A DNA stretch of 21,817 bases. It comes from Halobacteriales archaeon QH_10_65_19 (GTDB taxonomy: Archaea; Halobacteriota; Halobacteria; Halobacteriales; Haloarculaceae). The stretch spans positions 1 to 21,817 of the forward strand of contig PXQK01000116.1 of assembly GCA_003022085.1 (NCBI GenBank), in the 5' to 3' direction. Both the position numbers and the translations under genes were made by a program. This document shows positions 6,984 through 15,046 of this stretch, one piece after another. Below the pieces are notes generated by a model, which made no database searches, was not told where the DNA came from, and saw only the letters and a list, made by a program, of their open reading frames with translations. Position 1 is the first letter of the stretch. Each line of letters starts with the position of its first letter.

Positions 6984-7526
6984 ATGGTAGTCGACCTGGT
7001 GTTCAGCAACCTCCCTCTGGTTCTCACACTGGTGGGTGCTGGCCTGATCATGGCCGAGGCGTTCGCACCTGGGGCACACTTCTTCGTCGTCGGCGTGGCC
7101 CTGTTCGTCGCGGGGCTTGTCGGGTTCATCCTTCCCATCGGCGGGCCGCTCAGCCTGTTCATCATGTCACTCGTGGTCATCGGAACCGCGGTAGCGACCC
7201 TGTATGGCTACCGCCGGATGGACATCTGGGGCGGGACGGGAGAAGGCAAGACCAGCGACTCCGCCTCCCTGCGCGGCCAGGTCGCCAGGGTGACCGAGCG
7301 GGTGACGCCGACCGAGGGCGAAGTCAAGGTCTCCGAGGGTGGCTTCAACCCCTACTACCGGGCCCGCAGCGTGGACGGCGAGATCAAGGAGGGCGAAGAG
7401 GTGATCGTCATCGACCCGGGCGGGGGGAACGTCCTCACAGTCGAAGCGTTCGCAAACGTCAAAGACGAGATCGATCGTGAACTCGAACGCGATCAGGAGG
7501 TCTCCGAGCGCGGGTCGGCGGAGTGA
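6984..7526 (+). CDS. NfeD-like membrane protein
   Basis: The 180-residue protein has three to four close membrane helices in the first 75 residues (NLPLVLTLVGAGLIMAEAFAPG, FFVVGVALFVAGLVGFILP, LFIMSLVVIGTAVATLYGYRR). A C-terminal beta-rich domain of OB-fold type follows, with the family pattern LRGQVARVTERVTPTEGEVKVSEGGFNPYYRARS...EGEEVIVIDPGGGNVLTVE. NfeD proteins work with stomatin or prohibitin-like SPFH partners in membrane quality control. No such partner gene is adjacent, which is unusual. I chose the ATG at 6984 because the upstream 14 codons (MTPNCYLSRIVNLC) do not fit the N-terminus of the family. Confidence 0.85.
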   Translation: MVVDLVFSNLPLVLTLVGAGLIMAEAFAPGAHFFVVGVALFVAGLVGFILPIGGPLSLFIMSLVVIGTAVATLYGYRRMDIWGGTGEGKTSDSASLRGQVARVTERVTPTEGEVKVSEGGFNPYYRARSVDGEIKEGEEVIVIDPGGGNVLTVEAFANVKDEIDRELERDQEVSERGSAE

Positions 7527-7620
7527 CCGGTAAGGCCATCGCTCCCTGTACCTGTCGGCTGTTGCTGATCGGTTCGACGAGTGTCGATCCCTGGTTGGGT
7601 ATCGATGCCCACAACACGAG

Positions 7621-8127
7621 TCAACGGCCGAACCAGGAGAAAAAGCCGCCGCTGTTGTCGTCCTCGATGCTCTCGCGCGTCATCTCGAAGAACTCCTCGT
7701 CGGGGAGGTTGACGTCGAGAACGTCGAGTTCGACCGGGTCGCCCGTGCTGTCGAAGGCCTGCCAGTCGGTCGGGCCGTAGGGTGCACCGACGATGATGTG
7801 GACCTCACCCTGGCCGAAGGTCCCGAGGTCGGCGTTGCTCGGCCTGAGCACGCCGTTCGGGTGCGAGTGAACCGATCCGACGGACTGGACGTTGTTCGGC
7901 CGCATGAACTCCTGGACAGAGGCGCTTGTCGGGCCCGACTCCGTTCCGGGAATGACGAGCACGTCTGTGATGACTTGTCCCTGCCGATCCACGCCGAGAC
8001 GGCCCGCGTCGTCGGCGCGCAGAAACCCCATGTACTCGTTGGGGTGGGTGTCCTCGGAGGCCCGCAGAACGAAATCTAGCGTGTCGCGGGCGATGCCGAG
8101 CAGCTCGCTCGATCGGAACAGACCCAT
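7621..8127 (-). CDS. JAMM/MPN (Mov34) family metalloprotease
   Basis: The 168-residue protein has a complete JAMM zinc site: catalytic Glu E31 (HPNEYMGFL) and the H87-S-H89-P-x6-S97-x2-D100 motif (HSHPNGVLRPSNAD). In haloarchaea, JAMM proteases of this kind remove ubiquitin-like SAMP modifiers from proteins. Whether this paralogue does so cannot be read from the sequence. The C-terminal tail FFSWFGR is short and hydrophobic. It lies 42 bp downstream of the iron permease gene on the same strand and might be read through from it, but no functional link is evident. The start at 8127 fits the family. Confidence 0.88.
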   Translation of the reverse strand: MGLFRSSELLGIARDTLDFVLRASEDTHPNEYMGFLRADDAGRLGVDRQGQVITDVLVIPGTESGPTSASVQEFMRPNNVQSVGSVHSHPNGVLRPSNADLGTFGQGEVHIIVGAPYGPTDWQAFDSTGDPVELDVLDVNLPDEEFFEMTRESIEDDNSGGFFSWFGR

Positions 8128-8169
8128 TGCCCGTACGTAGGCTGCTCCCGGGCTAAGTATCTTTCAGTA

Positions 8170-9771
8170 TCACAGCCCACCCTCGGTATCCTCCTGGGAG
8201 AGCAATACCACCATCGAGAGCCCGGAGATAACGAGCAGAATGACCGCAGGGACCGCCGCAGCTTGGAAGAGCCCGGCGTCCTGTGCCCGCCAGATCTGCG
8301 TGGCAATGGTATCGAACTCCGAGGGGGCGAGTATAAGTGTCACCGGTAGCTCCTTCATCGCCGTCAGGAAGACGAGCGCAGCCCCGGCGACGATCCCGGA
8401 CCGCACGAGCGGGAGCGTGACCCTGCGGAAGGCCCCGAGAGGGGATTCACCGAGTGTCCGACCCGCCTCGATCAGCCGCGGGTCGACCTGGAACAGCGAG
8501 CCGCGGATCGATCCGACTGCCTGCGGGAGGAACCTGACTACGTAGGCGAACACGAGCAGGTAGGTCGAGCGGTAGATCCAGCTGCCGTACTCCGATCCGA
8601 AGTACACCAGCGACAGCCCGAGTACGACACCGGGAACGGCGAAGCCGACGTAGGTCACCCGCTCGAAGAGTACCGCGATCCGCGAGTCGTGGGTTGTCAC
8701 GAAGAACGCGATAGGCAGCCCAACCAGCGCCGCGACGGCAGCAGCGGCGACGGCAACCTGTAGGGAGTTGAACGCGTACACCCACTCGAACGCGATGTCA
8801 CTCCGGTAGGCCGTGCCCGTGCGCCGGACCCACAGCAGGAGGATCCAGACCGGAACCAGGAGTGCCATCGCGCTCACTGCTCCGGGAAGCAGCGTCGCGG
8901 GCCACCGCCACCTCCCGAGTCTGACAGACCTCTCACCCGCGCTCGCCCCGTCACCGCCGCCCGCCGTGACGTCGGGTCTGATCCGTGACTCGACGGCCAG
9001 GACCACCAGGACGACCGCGAGCAGCTGCAAGGAGAGCAGCGCCGCGTACTCCGAGCTGAAGCCATACAGCTCGACGTAGATCTGGCGGGTGAACACCGGC
9101 AGCTGCATAATCGCCGGCGTCCCGAAGTCCGAGACGGCATACAGCGCACAGAGGAGCGCGCCGGCGGCGACCGCCGGTCTGATCTGTGGGAGCGTCACCC
9201 GGCGGAACGCCGACCATCGGCCGTGGTTCAGGCTCCGGGCCGCATCAATCAGGTCGGTGTCGAACGACAGGAGCGCCGCCCGGGTTGTCAGATAGACGTA
9301 CGGGTAGGTGTACAGCGTGATGACGAACACTGTGCCGGCCATCCCGTACACCTCCGGGAGGCTCTCGATCCCCAGCGGCGCGAGAAACGACTGAAACTCC
9401 CCCCTGGGGCCGAACGCGGAGACGAACGCGAACGCGCCGACGTAGCTCGGTATCACAAGGGGCAGCGCGACCGCGACCGACCAGAAGCGCCGGAAGGGCA
9501 GATCAGTCCGCACTGTCAGGTACGCGAGGGGCACACCGAGCAGTATCGAGAACCCCGTGACACCGGTCATCAACAGGAGGCTGTTGGTTACCACCTCCCT
9601 CGTCTGGGGCCGAAACAGCAGTTCGCGGGCGCGTGTGACGTCGATGCTCGCAGCCTCGATGAACAGCCACAGAAGCGGGAATACCAGTGCCGCCGCTATC
9701 CCACCACACAAAAGCGCCAGCCCGACCGGGAACTCTCCCCCGGTCCGGGTAAAGCGGCCCAGGCTCGTCAT
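8170..9771 (-). CDS. Two-domain ferric-iron ABC transporter permease (FbpB/SfuB type)
   Basis: The 533-residue protein is a fused permease with two homologous halves. Each half has a cytoplasmic EAA loop: DAARSLNHGRWSAFRRVTLP at about 176-195 and EAGRTLGESPLGAFRRVTLP at about 435-454. This duplicated layout and length are typical of binding-protein-dependent Fe(III) importers (FbpB, SfuB, FutB), though thiamine (ThiP) and phosphonate-type permeases share the fold. Iron is favoured because the promoter region shares a TTAGG-N4-CCTAA operator with the divergent genes, and because an FbpA-like binding protein lies 5 kb away under a similar operator. No ATPase gene is adjacent. The next gene downstream is the JAMM protease. 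Confidence 0.85.
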   Translation of the reverse strand: MTSLGRFTRTGGEFPVGLALLCGGIAAALVFPLLWLFIEAASIDVTRARELLFRPQTREVVTNSLLLMTGVTGFSILLGVPLAYLTVRTDLPFRRFWSVAVALPLVIPSYVGAFAFVSAFGPRGEFQSFLAPLGIESLPEVYGMAGTVFVITLYTYPYVYLTTRAALLSFDTDLIDAARSLNHGRWSAFRRVTLPQIRPAVAAGALLCALYAVSDFGTPAIMQLPVFTRQIYVELYGFSSEYAALLSLQLLAVVLVVLAVESRIRPDVTAGGGDGASAGERSVRLGRWRWPATLLPGAVSAMALLVPVWILLLWVRRTGTAYRSDIAFEWVYAFNSLQVAVAAAAVAALVGLPIAFFVTTHDSRIAVLFERVTYVGFAVPGVVLGLSLVYFGSEYGSWIYRSTYLLVFAYVVRFLPQAVGSIRGSLFQVDPRLIEAGRTLGESPLGAFRRVTLPLVRSGIVAGAALVFLTAMKELPVTLILAPSEFDTIATQIWRAQDAGLFQAAAVPAVILLVISGLSMVVLLSQEDTEGGL

Positions 9772-9824
9772 GCCTGGTCGCTACGCGCCGCTTTCCTCCA
9801 TGTGTGATCAGTCCTGCTCCGACG

Positions 9825-9832
9825 GATATAAG
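9825..9832. promoter_or_regulatory. TATA box of the divergent iron-regulated promoter
   Basis: GATATAAG lies directly upstream of the operator at 9833-9848 and about 30 bp before the ATG at 9860. Its reverse complement (CTTATATC) could also serve the divergent permease, whose start is at 9771. Confidence 0.5.
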
Positions 9833-9848
9833 TTTTAGGTTTGCCTAA
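9833..9848. promoter_or_regulatory. DtxR/Idr-type iron-box operator 1
   Basis: TTTTAGGTTTGCCTAA contains the dyad TTAGG-N4-CCTAA. It sits between the TATA box and the expected start of transcription of the gene at 9860 (12-25 bp before the ATG), where a bound repressor would block initiation. It is also 64 bp upstream of the permease start on the other strand. The half-sites match those recognised by DtxR/SirR/Idr metal-dependent regulators. Confidence 0.75.
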
Positions 9849-9859
9849 TCCATCCGAAC

Positions 9860-10402
9860 ATGGAGCTTTCCCGGCGTGACGCGGTGGCGGCCCTCGCAAC
9901 ACTCGGTGCCGGCAGCGGGGCGGTAGGACTCTATCACGTCGGGGGGACCGGGTCCTCGGAGGAACCCGAACCCCGGGAGGTCCCTGGCGACGAGCACGTC
10001 ATGGCGGTCGGCGTCGCCATCGCCGAGGTGATCTACCCGTCCGAAGTGACGGGTATCGAGTCGTTCGTAGGCGAGTTTCTCGACGCGCGCCTGGCCCGTG
10101 ACGGGCACGGAGCGGGTCTCAGGGAGGCGGCCGCGATCGTCGAGGACAGGGCGACACAGTGGTACGACAGGGGTGTCGTGAATCTCGACCCGGCCACGAG
10201 GGATCGGCTCCTCAGGGAGATCGGCGCCGACACGGCCGACGAGGCGCCCGGCGGGAGCGACGCCGAACAGGTCCGCTACTACCTGGTCAACGACCTCCTG
10301 CTGGCGCTGTATGCGTCGCCGGCCGGTGGCGAACTCGTCGGGATCGAGAACCCGCAAGGGCATCCGGGCGGCACCGATACGTACCAGCGGGGGCCACAAT
10401 GA
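9860..10402 (+). CDS. Tat-exported small (gamma) subunit of a gluconate-2-dehydrogenase-like complex
   Basis: The 180-residue protein belongs by pattern to the gluconate 2-dehydrogenase subunit 3 family. It opens with a Tat signal, S4-R5-R6-D followed by AVAALATLGAG. It then has AIAEVIYPSEVTGIESFVGEFLDARLARD, the usual family core, and a C-terminal VRYYLVNDLLLALYASPAGGELVGIENPQGHPGGTDTY. In the family it binds the FAD-containing large subunit and carries it through the Tat pathway as a hitch-hiker. The large-subunit gene overlaps its end by 4 bp (ATGA), which indicates translational coupling. It starts 12 bp after an iron-box operator. No lipobox is visible, so anchoring would rely on the uncleaved signal or on a partner. 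Confidence 0.85.
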   Translation: MELSRRDAVAALATLGAGSGAVGLYHVGGTGSSEEPEPREVPGDEHVMAVGVAIAEVIYPSEVTGIESFVGEFLDARLARDGHGAGLREAAAIVEDRATQWYDRGVVNLDPATRDRLLREIGADTADEAPGGSDAEQVRYYLVNDLLLALYASPAGGELVGIENPQGHPGGTDTYQRGPQ

Positions 10403-12009
10403 GCGAGGACACGCCGGCGGCGGGTCGGGACCGGTCGCCGGTCGACGGTGCGGAGGTGTGTGTCGTCGGCGCGGGACCAGCAGGGGCGCTGGTCGCCGAC
10501 CGGCTTGCGGGGAAGCACGAGGTCGTCGTGCTAGACGCCGGACAGCGGTTCGATCCGGCCGACAGGGATCGGCGCCAGGAGCGTGCGATCCGGCCGGCCT
10601 ACGACCGGCCGGACGTCTGGGACGTCGGCGGCGAGCGGGACGCCCACGCGGCCAGCGGCGAGTGGTTCTACCCGCTGAACCACGCCCGCGTCAAGGGCGT
10701 CGGGGGGTCGACGCTCCACTGGCAAGGGATGGTGATGCGCCTCCACGAGGACGACTTCAACTCCGGGAGCCAGCGGGGTGTCGGCCCGGACTGGCCGATC
10801 AACTACGCGGATCTTCGCCCGTACTACGCCACAGCGGAGCGCGAACTGGGGGTCTCGGGAGCCGACGACAACCCCTTCGCACCCGCACGCGAGAGGCCAC
10901 ACCCGATGCCGGCCTTTCCGCCGTCGTACAGCGACTCTCTGTTCGCAGACGCCTGCGAGTCGCTCGGAATCGCGATGCACTCGGTACCCAACGCCCGCAA
11001 CTCGGAGCCGTACGGCGACCGGAGCGAGTGTGTGGGCTACGGCACCTGTCAGCCGGTCTGCCCCTCCGAGGCGAAGTACGACGCGACCGTCCACGTCGAC
11101 CGGGCCGAGAACCAGGGGGCGACCGTTCTCGACCGCGCCCGGGTCGGACACCTGGAACACACCGCGGACTCTGTCGAGGCCGCCGTCTACACGACGCCCG
11201 ACGGCTCCCGATACTGTCAGGATGCTGATTGTTTTGTCCTGGCCTGTGGCGGCGTCGAGACCCCGCGCCTCCTCCTGCTGTCGGAGTCGGATCGGTACCC
11301 CGACGGCCTGGCGAACTCGAGCGGTCTCGTCGGCCGCTACTTCGCCGACCACCTCTTCGCGGGCGTCGGGGGCGTGCTCGACGAGCCGACCCGGCAGAAC
11401 CACGTCGGCTTTCTCACGAGCGAGTCCCACCAGTTCTACGACGACGCCGGCAGGGAGGTGGCGCCGTTCAAACTCGAGTTTTTCAACTACGCCGGGCCCT
11501 CGCCGGTCGAGAGTGCGCTGACCGGCGACGACTGGGGCGACGCGCTGCTCGACCGCCTCAGGTCCGAGTACGGCGGCCACGTCGCGGTCGGCGGCCTCGT
11601 CGAGCAGCTGCCCCGCGAGGACAGCTACGTCGGGCTCGACCCGGACGAAACCGACGACAGGGGCAACCCCGTCCCGGACGTCCACTGGAACGTCGGCGAC
11701 CGGGCGCTGCGGACTATCGAACGGGCCAACGAGATCCAGCGGTCGATCCTCGACGAGCTTGGCGCCGACCTCACCTGGACGGTCGGTCCCGAGAACACCG
11801 GCCCGGCCTACCACCACATGGGCACAACGCGGATGGGGACCGATCCCGCGGACAGCGTGGTCGACCCGGGCTGCAGGACACACGACCTCGACAACTGCTG
11901 GATCGCCTCCAGCAGCGTCTTTCCCACCGGCGGTGCGGTCAACCCCACACTGACCATTGCCGCGCTCGCGTTGCGGGTCGCCGATGCCGTCGAGGGGTCA
12001 CTTTTTTAG
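10399..12009 (+). CDS. GMC oxidoreductase, FAD- and probable [3Fe-4S]-containing catalytic subunit
   Basis: The 536-residue protein is a GMC-family flavoenzyme. It shows the FAD site V22-VGAGPAG-A30, the GGSTLHWQG loop, and the C-terminal signature YHHMGTTRMG plus FPTGGAVNPTLTIAALALR with the catalytic His/Asn region. Between them, C211-x5-C217-x3-C221 (ECVGYGTCQPVC) has the same spacing and nearly the same numbering as the [3Fe-4S] ligands of the bacterial FAD glucose dehydrogenase alpha subunit. It probably oxidises a sugar or polyol outside the membrane after export with the Tat-signal gamma subunit, with which it overlaps by 4 bp. No cytochrome c subunit follows, so the electron acceptor is unknown. 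Its stop codon lies inside iron-box operator 2. Confidence 0.88.
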   Translation: MSEDTPAAGRDRSPVDGAEVCVVGAGPAGALVADRLAGKHEVVVLDAGQRFDPADRDRRQERAIRPAYDRPDVWDVGGERDAHAASGEWFYPLNHARVKGVGGSTLHWQGMVMRLHEDDFNSGSQRGVGPDWPINYADLRPYYATAERELGVSGADDNPFAPARERPHPMPAFPPSYSDSLFADACESLGIAMHSVPNARNSEPYGDRSECVGYGTCQPVCPSEAKYDATVHVDRAENQGATVLDRARVGHLEHTADSVEAAVYTTPDGSRYCQDADCFVLACGGVETPRLLLLSESDRYPDGLANSSGLVGRYFADHLFAGVGGVLDEPTRQNHVGFLTSESHQFYDDAGREVAPFKLEFFNYAGPSPVESALTGDDWGDALLDRLRSEYGGHVAVGGLVEQLPREDSYVGLDPDETDDRGNPVPDVHWNVGDRALRTIERANEIQRSILDELGADLTWTVGPENTGPAYHHMGTTRMGTDPADSVVDPGCRTHDLDNCWIASSSVFPTGGAVNPTLTIAALALRVADAVEGSLF

Positions 12010-12021
12010 GTATACCTAAAA
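12004..12021 (+). promoter_or_regulatory. DtxR/Idr-type iron-box operator 2 (18-bp perfect palindrome)
   Basis: TTTTAGGTATACCTAAAA is a perfect palindrome containing TTAGG-N4-CCTAA. It overlaps the TAG stop of the GMC gene and a TATA-like run, and lies 32-49 bp before the ATG at 12053. This gives the GT2 gene its own iron-responsive promoter within the gene string. Confidence 0.8.
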
Positions 12022-12052
12022 CTTAACCATCAGGAGCACAGAAAGGGGTGTA

Positions 12053-12829
12053 ATGAGCGACACAGCGAGTCCGGCAGTCGGTGAGGCAGGTGTAGAGAGC
12101 GCGCCCCGGGCGTCGGCGGACAGCGGCGCCGACGACGGGGGGGAGAATGGGCGCTACACGTTCGAGGACGTGAGCGTGGTGATGGGCACCTACAACGAGG
12201 AGAAGGCCATCGGGACGGTGCTTTCAGACATCGAGCGGGTGACAGACGGGAAAGCAGAGGTCGTCTGCGTGGACGGTTCCTCGGACCGCACGCCGGAGAT
12301 TGCACGCGAGCACGGCGCCAGGGTAATCGAGCAGGAGCCACGTGGGTACGGCGTTGCCGTCCGGGAGGGGATTCTCGCGCCGGACCGGCCGGTGGTCGTG
12401 ACGACGGACTGTGACGACACCTACCCGATGGAGCAGCTCCCCGAGTTCCTCGAACTCGTCAACGAGGGGTACGACGTGGTCAGCGGCGACCGGCTGTACC
12501 ACGGCGCCGACGCCATGCCGGCGTTCAACCGCCTGGGGAACCACCTGTTCGCGCTGGCAGCGAGCCTCCTGACGGGCACGCGCGTCCACGACGCGACCAC
12601 GGGAATGCGCGCCTACCGCCGGGAGGTCGTGGAGTCGATCGAGTGGACGGAAAACACCGGCCTGTCGGCCGAACTGCTGATCCGGCCCCTAATGTGTGGC
12701 TACGACGTCCGCGAACACCCCATCGAGTACCGGGAGCGCGCCGGCGAGTCGAAGCTCGACCCCATCGGGGGCGGACTCGCCATCGGAAAGTCGATCGTGA
12801 CAGTCTGTGTCGACGAGCGGTTCCGCTGA
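12053..12829 (+). CDS. DPM1-like GT2 glycosyltransferase (polyprenyl-phosphate hexose synthase type)
   Basis: The 258-residue protein has an acidic, low-complexity N-terminus of about 35 residues followed by a GT-A domain: VVMGTYNEE (about 42-50), the nucleotide-binding VCVDGSSD with D74, and the metal-binding D119-C-D121-D122-TYP. The domain without C-terminal membrane helices is like dolichol-phosphate mannose synthase and the haloarchaeal enzymes that charge dolichol phosphate with hexose. It probably transfers a sugar from UDP or GDP to a polyprenyl phosphate at the inner membrane face. The product would suit the GT-C enzyme encoded convergently at 12916-15039. It is governed by operator 2, so iron control is likely. 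The specific sugar is unknown. Confidence 0.82.
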   Translation: MSDTASPAVGEAGVESAPRASADSGADDGGENGRYTFEDVSVVMGTYNEEKAIGTVLSDIERVTDGKAEVVCVDGSSDRTPEIAREHGARVIEQEPRGYGVAVREGILAPDRPVVVTTDCDDTYPMEQLPEFLELVNEGYDVVSGDRLYHGADAMPAFNRLGNHLFALAASLLTGTRVHDATTGMRAYRREVVESIEWTENTGLSAELLIRPLMCGYDVREHPIEYRERAGESKLDPIGGGLAIGKSIVTVCVDERFR

Positions 12830-12846
12830 CGTCTTCTGCCGACGGT

Positions 12847-12889
12847 ACCCGGCCAGCGACACTGGCCCGTTGGTTACCCCCGGCCGGGT
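12847..12889. terminator. Hairpins between convergent glycosyltransferase genes
   Basis: ACCCGGCC (12847-12854) pairs with GGCCGGGT (12882-12889). An alternative inner hairpin pairs GGCCAG (12851-12856) with CTGGCC (12862-12867) over a 5-nt loop. The location, between two genes that converge, suits a shared terminator, though there is no strong T-run. Confidence 0.4.
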
Positions 12890-12915
12890 GCCTCGCCGAG
12901 TTCACGCTGCGATTA

Positions 12916-15039
12916 TCATCTGAGAAACGTCTCGAAGGTGAGACCGCCTCGCGGATCGCCGGGAAGATACGTTCCCTCCCTCCCACAGTCGTCGACAACC
13001 GGACAGACGGTCCGCTCGGGCGGCCACACGACATCGACTTCGTCGCCGCGCTCGCGCACTGTCAGTTCCTGTCTGTAGGTGAGCGACCCCGCGGCGGGCT
13101 GGCTCAGCCGAACCTGGATCACGACTTCCTCGGGCGACAGAGTGGCGACCGCCTCGGATTCCACGGCAGCCCCGTCGACAGACGTGAGGGCTACGCCGCC
13201 GGGATCGATCCGCCACGCGAACTCCAGGCTGTCACCTGTCTCGTCGACCTCCCGCGTCACGTGGCCAGCCCCGGTTTCGATTCGGATTGTCGCGTGTGAG
13301 ACGCGGTCCGGCACCCCGATCCTGGTCCTGCCGGCAAGCTGTGGGCTGGAGCGAACGGCGATAGGGTGCAGTGTCGGCCTCACTCGTCTGTCGTCCGGGT
13401 CGGCAGTCCACTCGCCGCGGAAATCGTAGCGGTACTGCTGTCTGTCGGGGTACCGGTCCAAAACCGCGAAGTCGGCAGACGGACCCCGATCCATCGCGTA
13501 CACGACGTCGCCGTCGAACCCGGGATCGTTGCGGAGATACTGGAACGGGTGGTTCAGCCACTCGCCGTACGGCGTCGGAAGAAACACGACAGCGTTCTCC
13601 AGGCTCCGGTTCTCGAAGGGATCGTATGCGTCCTCGTAGGTTGCCGTCTGGGCGGCATTTCGGTCGAGCGGGCCGGCCGCCAGGGCTGCGTTGAACCCCC
13701 CGAGGATCAGGGCACCCCCGAGGAGGAGTCCAACGGTCCCGGCGACGGCGCTCCGGCGGGTCGGGGCGGCCTCGTCGATACGGCGTCGTCCGATGCGCCA
13801 GAGCGCGACAGCCCCCGCGGCGGTGAAAATCGCCACCGGCGCGAGCAGGTCGAAGTGGTAGAACGGGCCGAACTGACCGAGGAGCCCGTCCGTCGGGTCG
13901 CTCATCGTCTCCAGAATGTTGTAGTTGCCCCAGAACAGGACGTTTCCGGCCGGAACCGAGACGAACAGCGCAGCGAGCAGGCACTGGGGAAGGGCGTCCC
14001 CGGTCAGAACGGTCCACCGACGGACGGCGGCGACAAGGCCAACGGCAGCTAGCGCAGTCCCGAGGGCACCCGCGAACACCCACCTCGTCAGCAGGTACCC
14101 CACCACGTACCCGTTCGCCTGGACGGCGAGTGCCGGGGTGTACTCGGTGGAGTGACTCAGGATCTCCCGGTGGCCGAAGCCGGGGCCGTCTTCCGGCGCG
14201 AACGCTTCGTAAGGAAACACCAGCGCGTCGCCCGTAATGGCGACGTTGTACGACAGTGAGAGGGCGACGAAGACGAGTCCGACGGCCGCAGTAGCCAGGT
14301 TGCGACGGACGGCTGTCGCGCCGACCGCACCGCGAAGCGTCGTCCTGACGCTGCCGTCGCTGCGGTCGCGGAGCGTCCGTGCCAGCGTCAGCAGGGCGTG
14401 TCCCACGAACGGCGCCGCGAACAACACTGCGGTGAACGGCCGCATAAAGAACGCGACGCCGACGGCGAATCCGGCGAGTGCAGCCGTCCGCACGCTGCGG
14501 GTCCTGGCCGCATGGAGATACACCACTGCAAACAGGAGGGTGAACAGCGTCGTCGGTGCGTACGGGAGGAACACGGAGGAGGTGACCAGCGTCATGGGCG
14601 CGAGCGCGAACGTAGCGGCCGCCAGCACGCCGACGCGTCGGTCGAACGCCATCGAGCCGAGCACGTAGACGAGCGCGGTGTTCCCGGCGGCGACCGCGGC
14701 GAGTGCGACGCGCGGTTCTCCGACAGCCCCCATCACGAATGCGTAGAATGCGGCCGGGATCGGCTGGTACTTCGGGTAGAGCCGGTCGCCGGCGTCGAAG
14801 AAAAACCAGGGACGAACCGAATCTCCCAGTTCGCCGGGGAACAGCCCGAGCTGTCCCTCGAGCAACATCGACGCCTGCTGGAGGTAGACCCCCTCGTCGT
14901 GGTTCGACGAGTGGTAGGGAAACACCTCGGTGGCGATCAGAAAGACGGCCACGCCGGCCAGAACCGCGATCAGCGCAGCCAGGGGACGCTCGCGGCGGGC
15001 GACAAACCACCGTCCGCGGGCACGGAGCGCCTCGATCAC
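12916..15039 (-). CDS. GT-C family (PMT/ArnT-like) membrane glycosyltransferase
   Basis: The 707-residue protein has an N-terminal membrane helix (about 19-39), then the GT-C catalytic loop with the acidic pair D48-E49 in SSNHDEGVYLQQASMLLEG. About ten further membrane helices extend to roughly residue 485. The LYPKYQPIPAAFYAF segment is a second family feature. A soluble C-terminal domain of about 220 residues follows, probably outside the cell, with a CPVVDDC pair near its end. GT-C enzymes use polyprenyl-phosphate sugars, which fits the DPM1-like enzyme encoded next to it. It is the last gene of a three-gene operon, 7 bp after the iron-binding-protein gene, under operator 3. The acceptor (protein, lipid or glycan) is unknown. 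Confidence 0.82.
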   Translation of the reverse strand: MIEALRARGRWFVARRERPLAALIAVLAGVAVFLIATEVFPYHSSNHDEGVYLQQASMLLEGQLGLFPGELGDSVRPWFFFDAGDRLYPKYQPIPAAFYAFVMGAVGEPRVALAAVAAGNTALVYVLGSMAFDRRVGVLAAATFALAPMTLVTSSVFLPYAPTTLFTLLFAVVYLHAARTRSVRTAALAGFAVGVAFFMRPFTAVLFAAPFVGHALLTLARTLRDRSDGSVRTTLRGAVGATAVRRNLATAAVGLVFVALSLSYNVAITGDALVFPYEAFAPEDGPGFGHREILSHSTEYTPALAVQANGYVVGYLLTRWVFAGALGTALAAVGLVAAVRRWTVLTGDALPQCLLAALFVSVPAGNVLFWGNYNILETMSDPTDGLLGQFGPFYHFDLLAPVAIFTAAGAVALWRIGRRRIDEAAPTRRSAVAGTVGLLLGGALILGGFNAALAAGPLDRNAAQTATYEDAYDPFENRSLENAVVFLPTPYGEWLNHPFQYLRNDPGFDGDVVYAMDRGPSADFAVLDRYPDRQQYRYDFRGEWTADPDDRRVRPTLHPIAVRSSPQLAGRTRIGVPDRVSHATIRIETGAGHVTREVDETGDSLEFAWRIDPGGVALTSVDGAAVESEAVATLSPEEVVIQVRLSQPAAGSLTYRQELTVRERGDEVDVVWPPERTVCPVVDDCGREGTYLPGDPRGGLTFETFLR

Positions 15040-15046
15040 GGGCAGA

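Noticed and set aside
10311..12026. Long Arg-rich plus-strand ORFs within the GMC gene, and a 450-residue antisense ORF
   Set aside because: They arise from high GC. The GMC frame has all the family motifs and acidic composition.
13232..15010. 592-residue minus-strand ORF overlapping the GT-C gene
   Set aside because: Arg/Pro-rich alternate frame without membrane helices. The GT-C frame has the D-E motif and helices.
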